Source of the DNA: an uncultured Paracoccaceae bacterium
GTDB taxonomy: Bacteria > Pseudomonadota > Alphaproteobacteria > Rhodobacterales > Rhodobacteraceae
Assembly: GCA_947498645.1 (NCBI GenBank)
Contig: CANMKS010000001.1
Location: 2,270,032-2,334,031, forward strand
Reading direction: 5' to 3'
Length of the DNA stretch: 64,000 nucleotides
A program made the position numbers and the translations under genes. Below, piece after piece: positions 55,774 to 64,000 of this stretch. The notes beneath the pieces are model-generated. The model had not been told where the DNA came from and did not search any database. It saw only the letters and a program-made list of their open reading frames with translations. Position 1 is the first letter of the stretch. Each line of letters begins with the position of its first letter.

Positions 55774-56949
55774 GTGTCAGAGGACGTCAAATCGACCAGA
55801 TGGGTGGTGGTGCTCGGGGGCTTGGTGGCCTTGGGCGTGGCTATTGTGGTGATCACCTTCCTGCCCAAGCCGCAGGTAGAGGCCATCGCGGAGGCAGACC
55901 CAGTCGCCGAAGCTGCCGTTGCCGCGCCGGAAGAGCCCGCAGCACCGCAAGTACAGATCGAACCGCCGCAAGAGCCTGCGATTGTCGCAGCCCGGGTGGG
56001 TCCGGAGTTTGATACCTTCCGGGTAGAGCCTGACGGCAGCATGGTCATTGCCGGTCGGACGGAACCGGATCAGTTTGTGGATATCATATTGGGTGGCAAG
56101 GCGATTGAACGGGTTCAGGCCGACGGCGCTGGCAATTTTGTGGCCTTGCCGCTTGCCGGTCCATCGGACGCGCCCCGCCGCCTGTCGCTGTTGGGTGATC
56201 CTGAGGGTGCAGCGATCGAATCCACAACAAGTTACATTGTGGCCCCGATTGCCGGCCCCGCAGTTGTGGCTGCTGCCCCAGCGCCTGACGCAGCAGAGCC
56301 CGCCGATGATCCCGCAGACACGCAAATAGACGTCCCATCCGCACCCCAAGTGCCAGAGGTGGACGTGGCCGTTGCCACCCCCGCACCCCCGCCAACGGTT
56401 TTGCAGGCCGATGAGGCGGGCGTGCGTGTTGTGCAGGGCGGACCGGCCATCAATACGCCTGAGGCAGATCCGAATGTGGCCCTTGATGCGATCACCTATG
56501 ATCCTGAAGGCGAAGTTCAGCTGTCGGGCCGCGCCACAGGCGATGGGTCCGTGCAGGTCTATATCGACAATGAACCCGTCACGACCTCACCAGTGACCGA
56601 AGGCGGGGATTGGCAGATTGATTTGCCGTCAATTGACACAGGTGTTTACACCCTGCGGATTGATGAGGTGGATCAAGACGGCGCGGTCGTGTCGCGGCTT
56701 GAGACCCCTTTCAAACGCGAGGAAGCCGAAGATGTGGCGGCAGTTCTGGCCGAAGAGACCTCTGTTGAAGGGTTTGAAGTGGCCGTCAAGACTGTGCAGC
56801 CCGGTGCCACGCTTTGGGCGATTGCAGAGGAAAACCTTGGCAGCGGTATCTTCTATGTCGAGGTGTTCGAGGCAAACGCCGATCTGATCCGCGACCCGGA
56901 TCTGATATACCCCGGTCAGATTTTCCGCATCCCCGAGATTTCACAATAA
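55774..56949 (+). CDS. LysM-domain cell envelope protein
   Basis: 391 residues. N-terminal membrane anchor (WVVVLGGLVALGVAIVVITFL, about 9-29), Pro/Ala/Glu-rich spacer, two Ig-like or carboxypeptidase-regulatory-like beta modules (about 75-140 and 225-300, with IAGRTEPDQFVDIILGGKAI and LSGRATGDGSVQVYIDNEPV clearly related), and a C-terminal LysM (VQPGATLWAIAEENLGSG ... IYPGQIFRIPE). It probably sits in the periplasm on peptidoglycan. GTG start at 55774 after GAGGGACAG. Confidence 0.88.
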   Translation: MSEDVKSTRWVVVLGGLVALGVAIVVITFLPKPQVEAIAEADPVAEAAVAAPEEPAAPQVQIEPPQEPAIVAARVGPEFDTFRVEPDGSMVIAGRTEPDQFVDIILGGKAIERVQADGAGNFVALPLAGPSDAPRRLSLLGDPEGAAIESTTSYIVAPIAGPAVVAAAPAPDAAEPADDPADTQIDVPSAPQVPEVDVAVATPAPPPTVLQADEAGVRVVQGGPAINTPEADPNVALDAITYDPEGEVQLSGRATGDGSVQVYIDNEPVTTSPVTEGGDWQIDLPSIDTGVYTLRIDEVDQDGAVVSRLETPFKREEAEDVAAVLAEETSVEGFEVAVKTVQPGATLWAIAEENLGSGIFYVEVFEANADLIRDPDLIYPGQIFRIPEISQ

Positions 56950-57016
56950 GCACTTGCCTGCTCTGGCAATCCTTGTCGCGGCATCTTAGTTACAAAGGCC
57001 GCAGCGAGGAGTATTC

Positions 57017-58837
57017 ATGCGTGGTCTAGCCAAAACCGAAGCCAACCTGAGCGATGCGCAAATCCAGGGTTGGAGCGTCATCCGCCGCGTTGTGCCATAC
57101 CTGTGGCCCGATGGGCAGGGGTGGGTCAAGCGTCGCGTGGTGCTTGCTGTGGTCGTCTTGCTGCTGTCCAAGGTGATCGCGGTGGGCACCCCGGTTCTCT
57201 ATAAACAGGCGGTTGATGCACTGGCCCCCGAGGGGGCTGATGCCGCAACTGTGCTGGGGCTGGGGGCGGTTGGTCTGACGCTGGCCTATGGGCTTGCCCG
57301 GCTGATGACGGTGGGCTTTCAGCAGTTGCGCGATGTGGTGTTCACACGGGTCGGGCAGCGTGCCTTGCGCCAGCTGGCTCTGGAAACCTTCACCCATATT
57401 CACCGCCTGTCGATGCGCTATCACATCACCCGCAAGACGGGGGGGCTGTCACGGATCATCGAACGGGGTGTGAAGGGCGTTGATTTCCTGCTGCGCTTCT
57501 TGCTGTTCTCGATGGGGCCGCTGGTTCTTGAACTTCTGATGATCTCGGTTGTTTTGTTTTTCTTGTTTGATGTCTGGTACTTGGCGGTCGTTGTTCTGAC
57601 AATTGCGCTTTATGTCTGGTTCACATTCAAGGTCACCGAATGGCGGGTGAAGATCCGCAAGGAAATGAACGATCAGGACACAGACGCCAATCAAAAGGCG
57701 ATCGACAGCCTGCTGAATTTCGAGACCGTCAAATACTTCGGGGCGGAGCGTTGGGAGGCGGATCGCTATGACGTGGCGATGGCCAATTATGAGAATGCGG
57801 CGATCCGCACGAACTATTCGCTCGCCTTTCTGAACTTTGGCCAATCGGTTTTGATCACCGGGGGCCTTGTCGCTGTCATGGTGATGGCGGCAATGGGCGT
57901 TCAGCGGGGGGACCTGACCGTCGGCGATTTTGTCATGGTGAACGCCTATATGATCCAGATCACCATGCCGCTGAACTTTCTTGGCACGGTCTACCGCGAA
58001 ATCCGGCAGGCGTTGATTGACATGGGCGATATGTTTGATCTGCTGGGGCAGCCCGCAGAAGTGCAGGACAAACCGGATGCGACACCGCTGAAGGTCAGTG
58101 GCGGGCGTGTGACGTTGCAGGGGGTCGCATTCGGCTATGACAAGGAACGCCCGATCCTGAAGGGCATCAGCCTGGAGGTTGAACCGGGACAGACGGTGGC
58201 CATTGTTGGGTCTTCCGGGTCGGGGAAATCCACCATCGGGCGGTTGCTGTTTCGCTTCTATGATGTGGGCGCAGGCGCGCTGCTGATTGACGGGCAGGAT
58301 GTGCGCGACGTCACACAGGACAGCCTGCACGCCCAGATCGGTGTCGTTCCGCAGGACACGGTGCTGTTCAATGACACCGTGCATTACAACATCGCCTACG
58401 GGCGTCCCGGTGCGAGCGAGGAAGAGATTATCGCCGCTGCCAAAGCCGCCAAAATCCATGACTTCATCCAAAGTCTGCCCGATGGGTATGATACCACCGT
58501 TGGCGAGCGTGGATTGAAGTTATCGGGTGGCGAAAAGCAGCGGGTCGGCATCGCCCGCACGCTGCTCAAGAACCCGCCAATCCTGCTGCTGGATGAGGCG
58601 ACCAGCGCACTTGATACCGAAACCGAGATGGAAATTCAGGCAGAGTTAAAGGCGATGGGCGAAGGACGCACCGTGATCACCATCGCCCACCGCCTGTCCA
58701 CGATTGCCGACGCGGACCGCATTGTTGTGCTGGAAAACGGCGTGATCGTCGAAGAGGGCAAACATGATGATCTGCTGACCCGCGCCGGGCGCTATGCGCA
58801 TCTGTGGAACCGCCAGTCCGAGGAAGAGGTCGCCTGA
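57017..58837 (+). CDS. ABC exporter, Atm1/HMT1 type
   Basis: 606 residues: six-helix membrane domain (about 40-330) and nucleotide-binding domain (Walker [16 protein letters not shown]-loop [12 protein letters not shown], signature [16 protein letters not shown], Walker [13 protein letters not shown], His in [14 protein letters not shown]). The Atm1-like N-terminus ([13 protein letters not shown]) and [16 protein letters not shown] [12 protein letters not shown] place it with exporters of glutathione conjugates or persulfides. Homodimer in the inner membrane. ATG at 57017 preceded by GCGAGGAG. Confidence 0.92.
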   Translation: MRGLAKTEANLSDAQIQGWSVIRRVVPYLWPDGQGWVKRRVVLAVVVLLLSKVIAVGTPVLYKQAVDALAPEGADAATVLGLGAVGLTLAYGLARLMTVGFQQLRDVVFTRVGQRALRQLALETFTHIHRLSMRYHITRKTGGLSRIIERGVKGVDFLLRFLLFSMGPLVLELLMISVVLFFLFDVWYLAVVVLTIALYVWFTFKVTEWRVKIRKEMNDQDTDANQKAIDSLLNFETVKYFGAERWEADRYDVAMANYENAAIRTNYSLAFLNFGQSVLITGGLVAVMVMAAMGVQRGDLTVGDFVMVNAYMIQITMPLNFLGTVYREIRQALIDMGDMFDLLGQPAEVQDKPDATPLKVSGGRVTLQGVAFGYDKERPILKGISLEVEPGQTVAIVGSSGSGKSTIGRLLFRFYDVGAGALLIDGQDVRDVTQDSLHAQIGVVPQDTVLFNDTVHYNIAYGRPGASEEEIIAAAKAAKIHDFIQSLPDGYDTTVGERGLKLSGGEKQRVGIARTLLKNPPILLLDEATSALDTETEMEIQAELKAMGEGRTVITIAHRLSTIADADRIVVLENGVIVEEGKHDDLLTRAGRYAHLWNRQSEEEVA

Positions 58838-58896
58838 TTGCCATGCGACAAAAGCAAGCATAGGGTGGCGTAGAACCCCTATTTGAGGTGACCCCC

Positions 58897-60099
58897 ATGA
58901 CCATGTTTCGCGCAGCCCTGATCCTGGGGCTTCTTTCTGCTGTTGGCCCCTTTGCCATTGATATGTATTTGCCTGCGATGCCTGCCATTGCAGAGGGGCT
59001 GAATGCGGATGTGACCAGTGTGCAGCTGACGCTGACCGCCTATTTTGTGGCCTTTGGCGTGGCACAGCTTTTCTATGGTCCCTGGGCGGATCAGGCCGGG
59101 CGCAAGACGCCGCTTTATCTTGGGTTGGGCATTTTTATTCTGGGATCAGTTGGCAGTGCGCTGGCCGGGTCCATCGGTGAGCTGATCGCGTTCCGCGCCA
59201 TTCAGGGCCTTGGCGGTGCGGTTTTGATGGTCGTGCCGCGGGCCATCATCCGCGACATGCACACCGGCACGCAAGCGACCAAGCTGATGGCCATGGTGAT
59301 GTTGGTGATCTCGGTCTCGCCCATGCTTGCCCCGTTGGCAGGCAGCGGGCTGATTGCCTTTGGGGACTGGCGGTTGATTTTCTGGGTACTTTGCGTCGCT
59401 GCCATGGCCAGCCTGCTGCTGACAGCGACCGTGTTGCCGGAAACGCTTGCCCCGGAAAACCGCGTGCCGGTCAATCTGGCGAACCTGTGGCGCGGCACCA
59501 AGGTGTTGTTTCGCGATCCGGTGTTCATGGGGCTGACGTTTATCGGCGGCTTTGGTTTTGCCAGCTTCATGGTGTTCATCGCCAGCGCATCCTTTGTCTA
59601 TACCGGGCAATTCGGGTTGAGCCCAACAGGGTTCAGCGTGGCCTTTGCGATCAATGCCATCGGGTTCTTTGCAGCGTCGCAGGCGGCTGGGCCACTGGGC
59701 GAAAAATTCGGTATCCTGCCGGTGATGCGCCTTGCCGTCATTGGCTTTGCCACGTTCAGTGTGCTGCTGTTGGTGATTCTGCTGGCTGGCTTCGTCAGCT
59801 TGCCGATTGTGATCGCGGGGTTGTTTTTTGCAAATGCCTGTCTTGGTCTGGTCATCCCGACGACGATGGTCATGGCGCTGGACCCGCATGGCGCAATCGC
59901 CGGATTGGCCTCTAGCCTTGGCGGCACATTGCAGATGGTCACGGGCGGGGCCATGGTGGTGCTGGCGGGGCTGTTTTTTGATGGAACGGCCGTACCGATG
60001 GTCGCCGCGATTGTGCTTTGCGCGCTGTTCGCGCTGGTTTTGGCGCTACGGACACTGGCCATCATGGACCGCGCTGCAAAGGCCGCGGTCCAACCGTAG
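58897..60099 (+). CDS. MFS multidrug transporter, Bcr/CflA type
   Basis: 400 residues, 12 helices. Helix 1 LILGLLSAVGPFAIDMYLPAMP has the Asp-Met-Tyr-Leu-Pro motif of the Bcr/CflA group; motif A-like loop GPWADQAGRKTPLYLG; antiporter-type motif C in ISVSPMLAPLAGSGL. Probably proton-driven drug export. ATG at 58897 follows GAGGTG by 6 bp; a GTG at 58888 and an ATG at 58903 are also possible. Convergent with the RND gene, 7 bp between stops. Confidence 0.9.
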   Translation: MTMFRAALILGLLSAVGPFAIDMYLPAMPAIAEGLNADVTSVQLTLTAYFVAFGVAQLFYGPWADQAGRKTPLYLGLGIFILGSVGSALAGSIGELIAFRAIQGLGGAVLMVVPRAIIRDMHTGTQATKLMAMVMLVISVSPMLAPLAGSGLIAFGDWRLIFWVLCVAAMASLLLTATVLPETLAPENRVPVNLANLWRGTKVLFRDPVFMGLTFIGGFGFASFMVFIASASFVYTGQFGLSPTGFSVAFAINAIGFFAASQAAGPLGEKFGILPVMRLAVIGFATFSVLLLVILLAGFVSLPIVIAGLFFANACLGLVIPTTMVMALDPHGAIAGLASSLGGTLQMVTGGAMVVLAGLFFDGTAVPMVAAIVLCALFALVLALRTLAIMDRAAKAAVQP

Positions 60100-60106
60100 G
60101 CCAAAG

Positions 60107-63100
60107 CTATTCGGCCGCCTGCATCGACTGCTTGAGCGGCAGCGGCGCTGTCGCAGGTTCGGCGGCATCATCGGTCCAGATAAACTCTGGCGCTTTGATC
60201 CGCTGGGCCTGACGGCGCAGCGCCCAGTCGCGGGCGGCCTTGCTGCTGCGGCCCATCGACAGTTTCGTCAATAGCTGTGCAAACCACTGGACATAGGTCA
60301 CGAACCAGACGCGGATCGCCAGCATGGAGGGCGTGAACACCAGTGTCAGCATCGTCGCAATCCCAAGGCCAAAGACAACGGCGGTGGCCAGCTGTTTCCA
60401 CCACAGCGCCGTCGGGCTGTCGACGGAATAGCCGCCATTCATGAAATCAAGGCTGAGGCCGAACATCATGGGGGCAAGTCCCGCCATTGTTGTGATTGTG
60501 GTCAACAGGACGGGGCGGATACGATCCTCTGCCGTGCGCGTGATCGCCTCGGCGCGTGGCATGTATTTGCTGTATTCCTGATAGGTGTCGATCAGGATGA
60601 TGTTGTTGTTCACCACGATCCCCGCCAAGGCCACGATGCCCGTACCCGTCATGATGATCGAGAAGGGTTGATCCATCACCAGCATCCCCACCAGTGACCC
60701 GGCGGTGGACATGACCACAGCCATCAGCACGAGGATAGAGTTGTAGATGCTGTTGAACTGCGCCAGCAGGATGATGAACATCAAGCCCAACGCACCGGAA
60801 AAGGCCACTTGCAGGAAGGCCGCGGATTCTGCCTGATCTTCCTGATCGCCGGTCCATTCCCACGAGATGGAGCCAGCGAATGGCGCGCTGTCCAGCCATG
60901 TGGTCAGCGCCGCAATCCGTTCTGTCGGGTTGAGCGGGCTTTCCGTCACGGTGTTGTCTGAGAAGGCGGCTGTCAGGGTCGCTTGGGTGGTTTCATTGTC
61001 GAAACCGATGATGTCATAGCGATCTGCACCGCTAGCGGTCTCATCAACCACCCGCGCCACTGCGGCGTTTGCGCCGTCTATGGTGAGGGCCACCAGATCT
61101 GTTTCGACACCTGCCTTGACGTCAAAGTAACGGGTCTGATCAACTCGGTCGATCTGGGCCAGCTTTGCGACAGGGGTACGGGTGATGAAGTTGGACAGCG
61201 GGATCAGGCCCGCATTTGTTCGGACCTTCAGGCTGTCCAATGTGGACAGCACCCGATCCCGTTCGGGCAGGCGCACGCGGATTTCAATCTCTTCGTCCGA
61301 GCTGTCCACGCGCATGGTATCCAGCAGGATACCCCGTGTGACCATCTGGACCATCGCGCCTACGGTGGCCACATCGGCCCCGTACCGCCCTGCCTTTTCC
61401 ACATCCACGTCAATCTGCCAGTCTATGCCGGGCAGGGGCAGGCTGTCTTCGACGGTGATCAGGCCGGGCGTTGCGTCAAACTGCGCGCGCGCTGCGGTGG
61501 TGGCCGCCAGCAATTCGTCCCAATTGTCGCTCTTGAGGCGCAGGTGAACCGGTTTGGCAGAGGCCGGCCCACGCGAAAGATTGAGGATCTCAAACCGGAT
61601 GCCGGGGATCTTGGCCAGTTCGGTTTCCAGATTGGCAATGACCGTGTCACCATCAAACGCCGGATCAACCCCGGTACTGGTCCAGGGGATAAAGCCCAGA
61701 AGGCGGGTGCTTTGGGATACCGTGGGCCGGTCTTCCCATGGGATCAACTCCAGTTGCAACTGCCCGATTGCATCCGCCGGACCTTCGGCCCCACCGGTGT
61801 TTGAACTGAGCCCGCCTTCGCCCGCAAAGGAAAACACGCTGTCAATGCCCTGGGTGGCAAGCGTCACAGCCTCTACCTGTTCAAGCAGCGCATCTTTTTC
61901 ATCAAGGCTGATGTTGCCGCGGGCCTGCACATAGACGATGGCCTGTTCCGGCTCGGATTCCACAAAGAACTCGACGCCGTTGTTGTTGGCCCCGTAAAAG
62001 CCAAAGATCGACACGACGGTAAAGACAACTGCCCCAACCGTCACCAGCGGCATGATCGGGTTGCCGGCGATGAAATGCATGAAATAGCCGAATGGTGTGC
62101 GGCGGTAACCTGCTTTGATCTGCCGCTGTTTCCGTTCGATCCGAGCGGCCCCCATTGTGATCGACAAGAGGAAGGCGCCGCCAAGGAACATGACCATACC
62201 GGGAAGCGAGTCAAAGAACCCGCCTGTCTGCACGGCTTCTCCTGACAGATAGCCGGGGTTCAGCGTGAGCATTGCGCCGGTAAACACCACCATCATTGCC
62301 GGAAACACCAATACTGCGCGAACAACCCAAGGCAGACGCGCGCGCAGCGCATCCGATGCGTTCCCGAACATCCGGCTCATCCGACCGGTCACGCCGCCCA
62401 TGACGGGCAGGTAGATCAGCGCGACCACAAGCGACGCGGACAGCACGAAAATCAGCGTGACTGGCAGCATCCCCATGAACTGCCCCGGCACACCGGGCCA
62501 GAACAACATGGGCAGAAAGGCGCAGAGCGTGGTCGCAGTGGAGGAAATGATCGGCCAGAACATCCGTTTGGCGGCTTCCACATAGGCGTGCATCGGGCCT
62601 GTGCCCTCTTTGATGCGCTTGTCGGCGTATTCCACCACTACAATGGCCCCATCGACCAGCATCCCCACGGCCAAAATCAGACCGAACATGACAATGTTCG
62701 AAATGGTGATTTCCATCACCGCAAGCAGCGCAAAACACAAAAGGAATGAGGTCGGGATCGCAAAACCGACAAGAAGGGCAGGGCGGGTGCCGAGTGCGGC
62801 AAGCACCACGATCATCACCAGCGCGATGGCCGTCAGAACAGAGCCTTCCAACTGGCTGACCATCGAGGCCACGTTGCGGGACTGATCGTTTGAAGTGCCG
62901 ACCTGAATGGCGGCCTGCAATTCCGGCGACCAGCTTGCGCGTTCATCCTCGACCACCTCTTGCACAAGGGCCGCGGTGTCGATCAGGTTATAGCCTTTGC
63001 GTTTGACGACCTGCAAAGCCACCGTGTTGACCCCATTGAAACGGGCGGTGCCTGCGCGGTCTTCAAAGGTCAGCCGGATCGTGGCCAGATCACCCAGCGT

Positions 63101-63856
63101 GATCACCCGGTCGCCATTGGTTTTCACCGGCAGGTTATAGACGTCCTGCGGTTCATCAAAGGACGAGGGGATCTTGACCGCAAACGTACCCTGGGCAGAT
63201 TCCACCTCACCTGCGGCAATCAGCAGGTTGTTGTTGGTCACAACGCCGATCAATTCTCCGGCGGTGACGTTATAGGCCTCAAGCCGCAACGGATCTATCA
63301 CGACCTCAAGCATCTCATCGCGCTGTCCGGCGAGGCCGGCCTCAAGCACCGCATCAAGCCCTTCAATGCGGTCTTGCAGATCTTTGGCGACCCGCAGCAG
63401 CGTGCGTTCGGGCACATCGCCCGTCAGATTGACAATGACGATCGGGAATTCAGAGAAGTTGATCTCGTTGATCGAATACTGATCGGCGCCAGAAGGAAAC
63501 TGCGCCTCTGCATTATTCATGGCCGAGCGGATATCGGCGAGGATCTTGGTTTTGTCCCAGCCAAACTCGAACTCCAATGCGACACCGGCATAGTTCTCGG
63601 CGGCTGTGGCAGACATGGTTTTCAGGCCGTCAAGGTCGGAAAGCTCTGCCTCCATCGGTTTGACAAGCAGGGTTTCGCTGTCTTCGGCAGAGATACCGGG
63701 GAAGGGAACCGACACAAAGATGGCAGGAATTTCAATGTCAGGCTCGCCCTCTTTGGGCAGGCCGACATAGGCCATACCCCCCGCCAAAAGCGAGAGGCCG
63801 ATAAAGGCAAGAACCATGCGGGCGCGCGAGGCGGCCCAGTCAACTAAACCGGTCAT
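60107..63856 (-). CDS. RND-family efflux permease, AcrB-like
   Basis: 1249 residues, longer than the usual 1030-1050. Twelve helices with two periplasmic porter domains: start GLVDWAASRARMVLAFIGLSLL, helix 4 region AVGMLVDGAIVVVEYADKRI with the Asp pair typical of RND proton relay, PVTLIFVLSASLVVALIYLPV, second half VLMAVVMSTAGSLVGML, VVNNNIILIDTYQEYSKY and LLTTITTMAGLAPMMFGLSLDF. The extra length sits in a membrane-side loop (about 515-600) and the C-terminus. It is coupled by ATGA to the adaptor gene upstream. Substrate unknown. Confidence 0.93.
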   Translation of the reverse strand: MTGLVDWAASRARMVLAFIGLSLLAGGMAYVGLPKEGEPDIEIPAIFVSVPFPGISAEDSETLLVKPMEAELSDLDGLKTMSATAAENYAGVALEFEFGWDKTKILADIRSAMNNAEAQFPSGADQYSINEINFSEFPIVIVNLTGDVPERTLLRVAKDLQDRIEGLDAVLEAGLAGQRDEMLEVVIDPLRLEAYNVTAGELIGVVTNNNLLIAAGEVESAQGTFAVKIPSSFDEPQDVYNLPVKTNGDRVITLGDLATIRLTFEDRAGTARFNGVNTVALQVVKRKGYNLIDTAALVQEVVEDERASWSPELQAAIQVGTSNDQSRNVASMVSQLEGSVLTAIALVMIVVLAALGTRPALLVGFAIPTSFLLCFALLAVMEITISNIVMFGLILAVGMLVDGAIVVVEYADKRIKEGTGPMHAYVEAAKRMFWPIISSTATTLCAFLPMLFWPGVPGQFMGMLPVTLIFVLSASLVVALIYLPVMGGVTGRMSRMFGNASDALRARLPWVVRAVLVFPAMMVVFTGAMLTLNPGYLSGEAVQTGGFFDSLPGMVMFLGGAFLLSITMGAARIERKQRQIKAGYRRTPFGYFMHFIAGNPIMPLVTVGAVVFTVVSIFGFYGANNNGVEFFVESEPEQAIVYVQARGNISLDEKDALLEQVEAVTLATQGIDSVFSFAGEGGLSSNTGGAEGPADAIGQLQLELIPWEDRPTVSQSTRLLGFIPWTSTGVDPAFDGDTVIANLETELAKIPGIRFEILNLSRGPASAKPVHLRLKSDNWDELLAATTAARAQFDATPGLITVEDSLPLPGIDWQIDVDVEKAGRYGADVATVGAMVQMVTRGILLDTMRVDSSDEEIEIRVRLPERDRVLSTLDSLKVRTNAGLIPLSNFITRTPVAKLAQIDRVDQTRYFDVKAGVETDLVALTIDGANAAVARVVDETASGADRYDIIGFDNETTQATLTAAFSDNTVTESPLNPTERIAALTTWLDSAPFAGSISWEWTGDQEDQAESAAFLQVAFSGALGLMFIILLAQFNSIYNSILVLMAVVMSTAGSLVGMLVMDQPFSIIMTGTGIVALAGIVVNNNIILIDTYQEYSKYMPRAEAITRTAEDRIRPVLLTTITTMAGLAPMMFGLSLDFMNGGYSVDSPTALWWKQLATAVVFGLGIATMLTLVFTPSMLAIRVWFVTYVQWFAQLLTKLSMGRSSKAARDWALRRQAQRIKAPEFIWTDDAAEPATAPLPLKQSMQAAE

Positions 63857-64000
63857 CCTTTGGCCTCTGAAAATGTCGGCGCAACCTTCACGCCGTCGAT
63901 CACGAATTCCTGCCCGACCGTGATGATATCCACCGTCTCTGGCAAATCGGTCACCCAGACGCCTTCGGCTGTATCACGCAGCAGTGTCACAGGCATGAAT
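63853..64000 (-). CDS. RND adaptor (membrane fusion protein), 3' end only
   Basis: The last 49 residues on the minus strand read PVTLLRDTAEGVWVTDLPET, VDIITVGQEFVIDGVKVAPT and end FSEAKG before TGA at 63855-63853. This is the membrane-proximal C-terminal domain of a periplasmic adaptor (DxVxVIxxGxELVxxGxxV pattern). It overlaps the permease start as ATGA. The 5' part is outside the window. Confidence 0.8.
   Translation of the reverse strand, partial: FMPVTLLRDTAEGVWVTDLPETVDIITVGQEFVIDGVKVAPTFSEAKG

Noticed and set aside
1..64000. tRNA, rRNA, CRISPR, prophage or transposase signals
   Set aside because: No cloverleaf-like segments with the GTTCRANNC box, no regular spaced repeats and no transposase or integrase-like translations were seen.

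Overview
The window reads as chromosome of an alphaproteobacterium of the order Rhodobacterales (Roseobacter group). This rests on the nuo operon layout with its DUF5333/DUF5337 insertions, the high GC, the tight ATGA/TGATG-coupled operons, and the close match of the nuo subunits to Paracoccus/Rhodobacter proteins. The genus is not proven; a Loktanella/Yoonia-like strain would be my guess. I saw no rRNA, tRNA, CRISPR array, prophage or insertion sequence.

Region by region. (1) 1-7751: a leucine/isovalerate degradation operon, ivd (5' end outside the window), two small secreted or membrane hypotheticals, mccB, mccA, a glutathione transferase, mvaB and liuC. Nearly every junction is a 1-4 bp stop/start overlap. 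(2) 7834-8775: a membrane protein. (3) 8811-29531: a complete 14-subunit complex I operon (nuoA to nuoN) with 13 additional genes threaded through it: a GFA-family protein, a sulfotransferase, four small membrane proteins (one only 41 aa), two lipoproteins, a membrane-anchored paralogue of the C-terminal domain of NuoE, two tandem DUF3291 proteins, a DUF5333 protein and a CMD-like protein. (4) 29613-32823: birA, coaX and rnj follow nuoN; BirA is the enzyme expected to biotinylate MccA. (5) 32824-33107: a structured, repeat-like intergenic region between convergent genes. (6) 33108-38251, minus strand: a DEAD-box helicase, three poorly characterised genes and prfC (RF3). (7) 38351-45013: two tandem glycine-rich lipoproteins, a Hint-domain protein on the minus strand, an atypical SDR coupled to an AlkC-like repair protein, an orphan FbpC-like ABC ATPase and a glycosyltransferase. 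(8) 45057-46965, minus: DUF1289, ruvX and ccmI. (9) 47169-52998: heterotetrameric sarcosine oxidase genes soxB-D-A-G, split between soxB and soxD by a 680 bp insert holding two small membrane-protein genes and a terminator. (10) 53000-64000: a decayed MHYT...EAL phosphodiesterase remnant, iron-type sodB, a PLP-dependent dehydratase, a LOG-family protein, a LysM protein, an Atm1-type ABC exporter, a Bcr/CflA-type MFS transporter, and an RND permease with the tail of its adaptor.

Functionally the window is aerobic heterotroph housekeeping. Branched-chain amino acid and sarcosine oxidation feed electrons and C1 units, complex I oxidises NADH, and SOD, efflux and repair genes deal with stress. 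The least explained parts are the accessory genes in the nuo operon, above all the duplicated helix-hairpin-helix-like domain, and the unit inserted into the sox operon.
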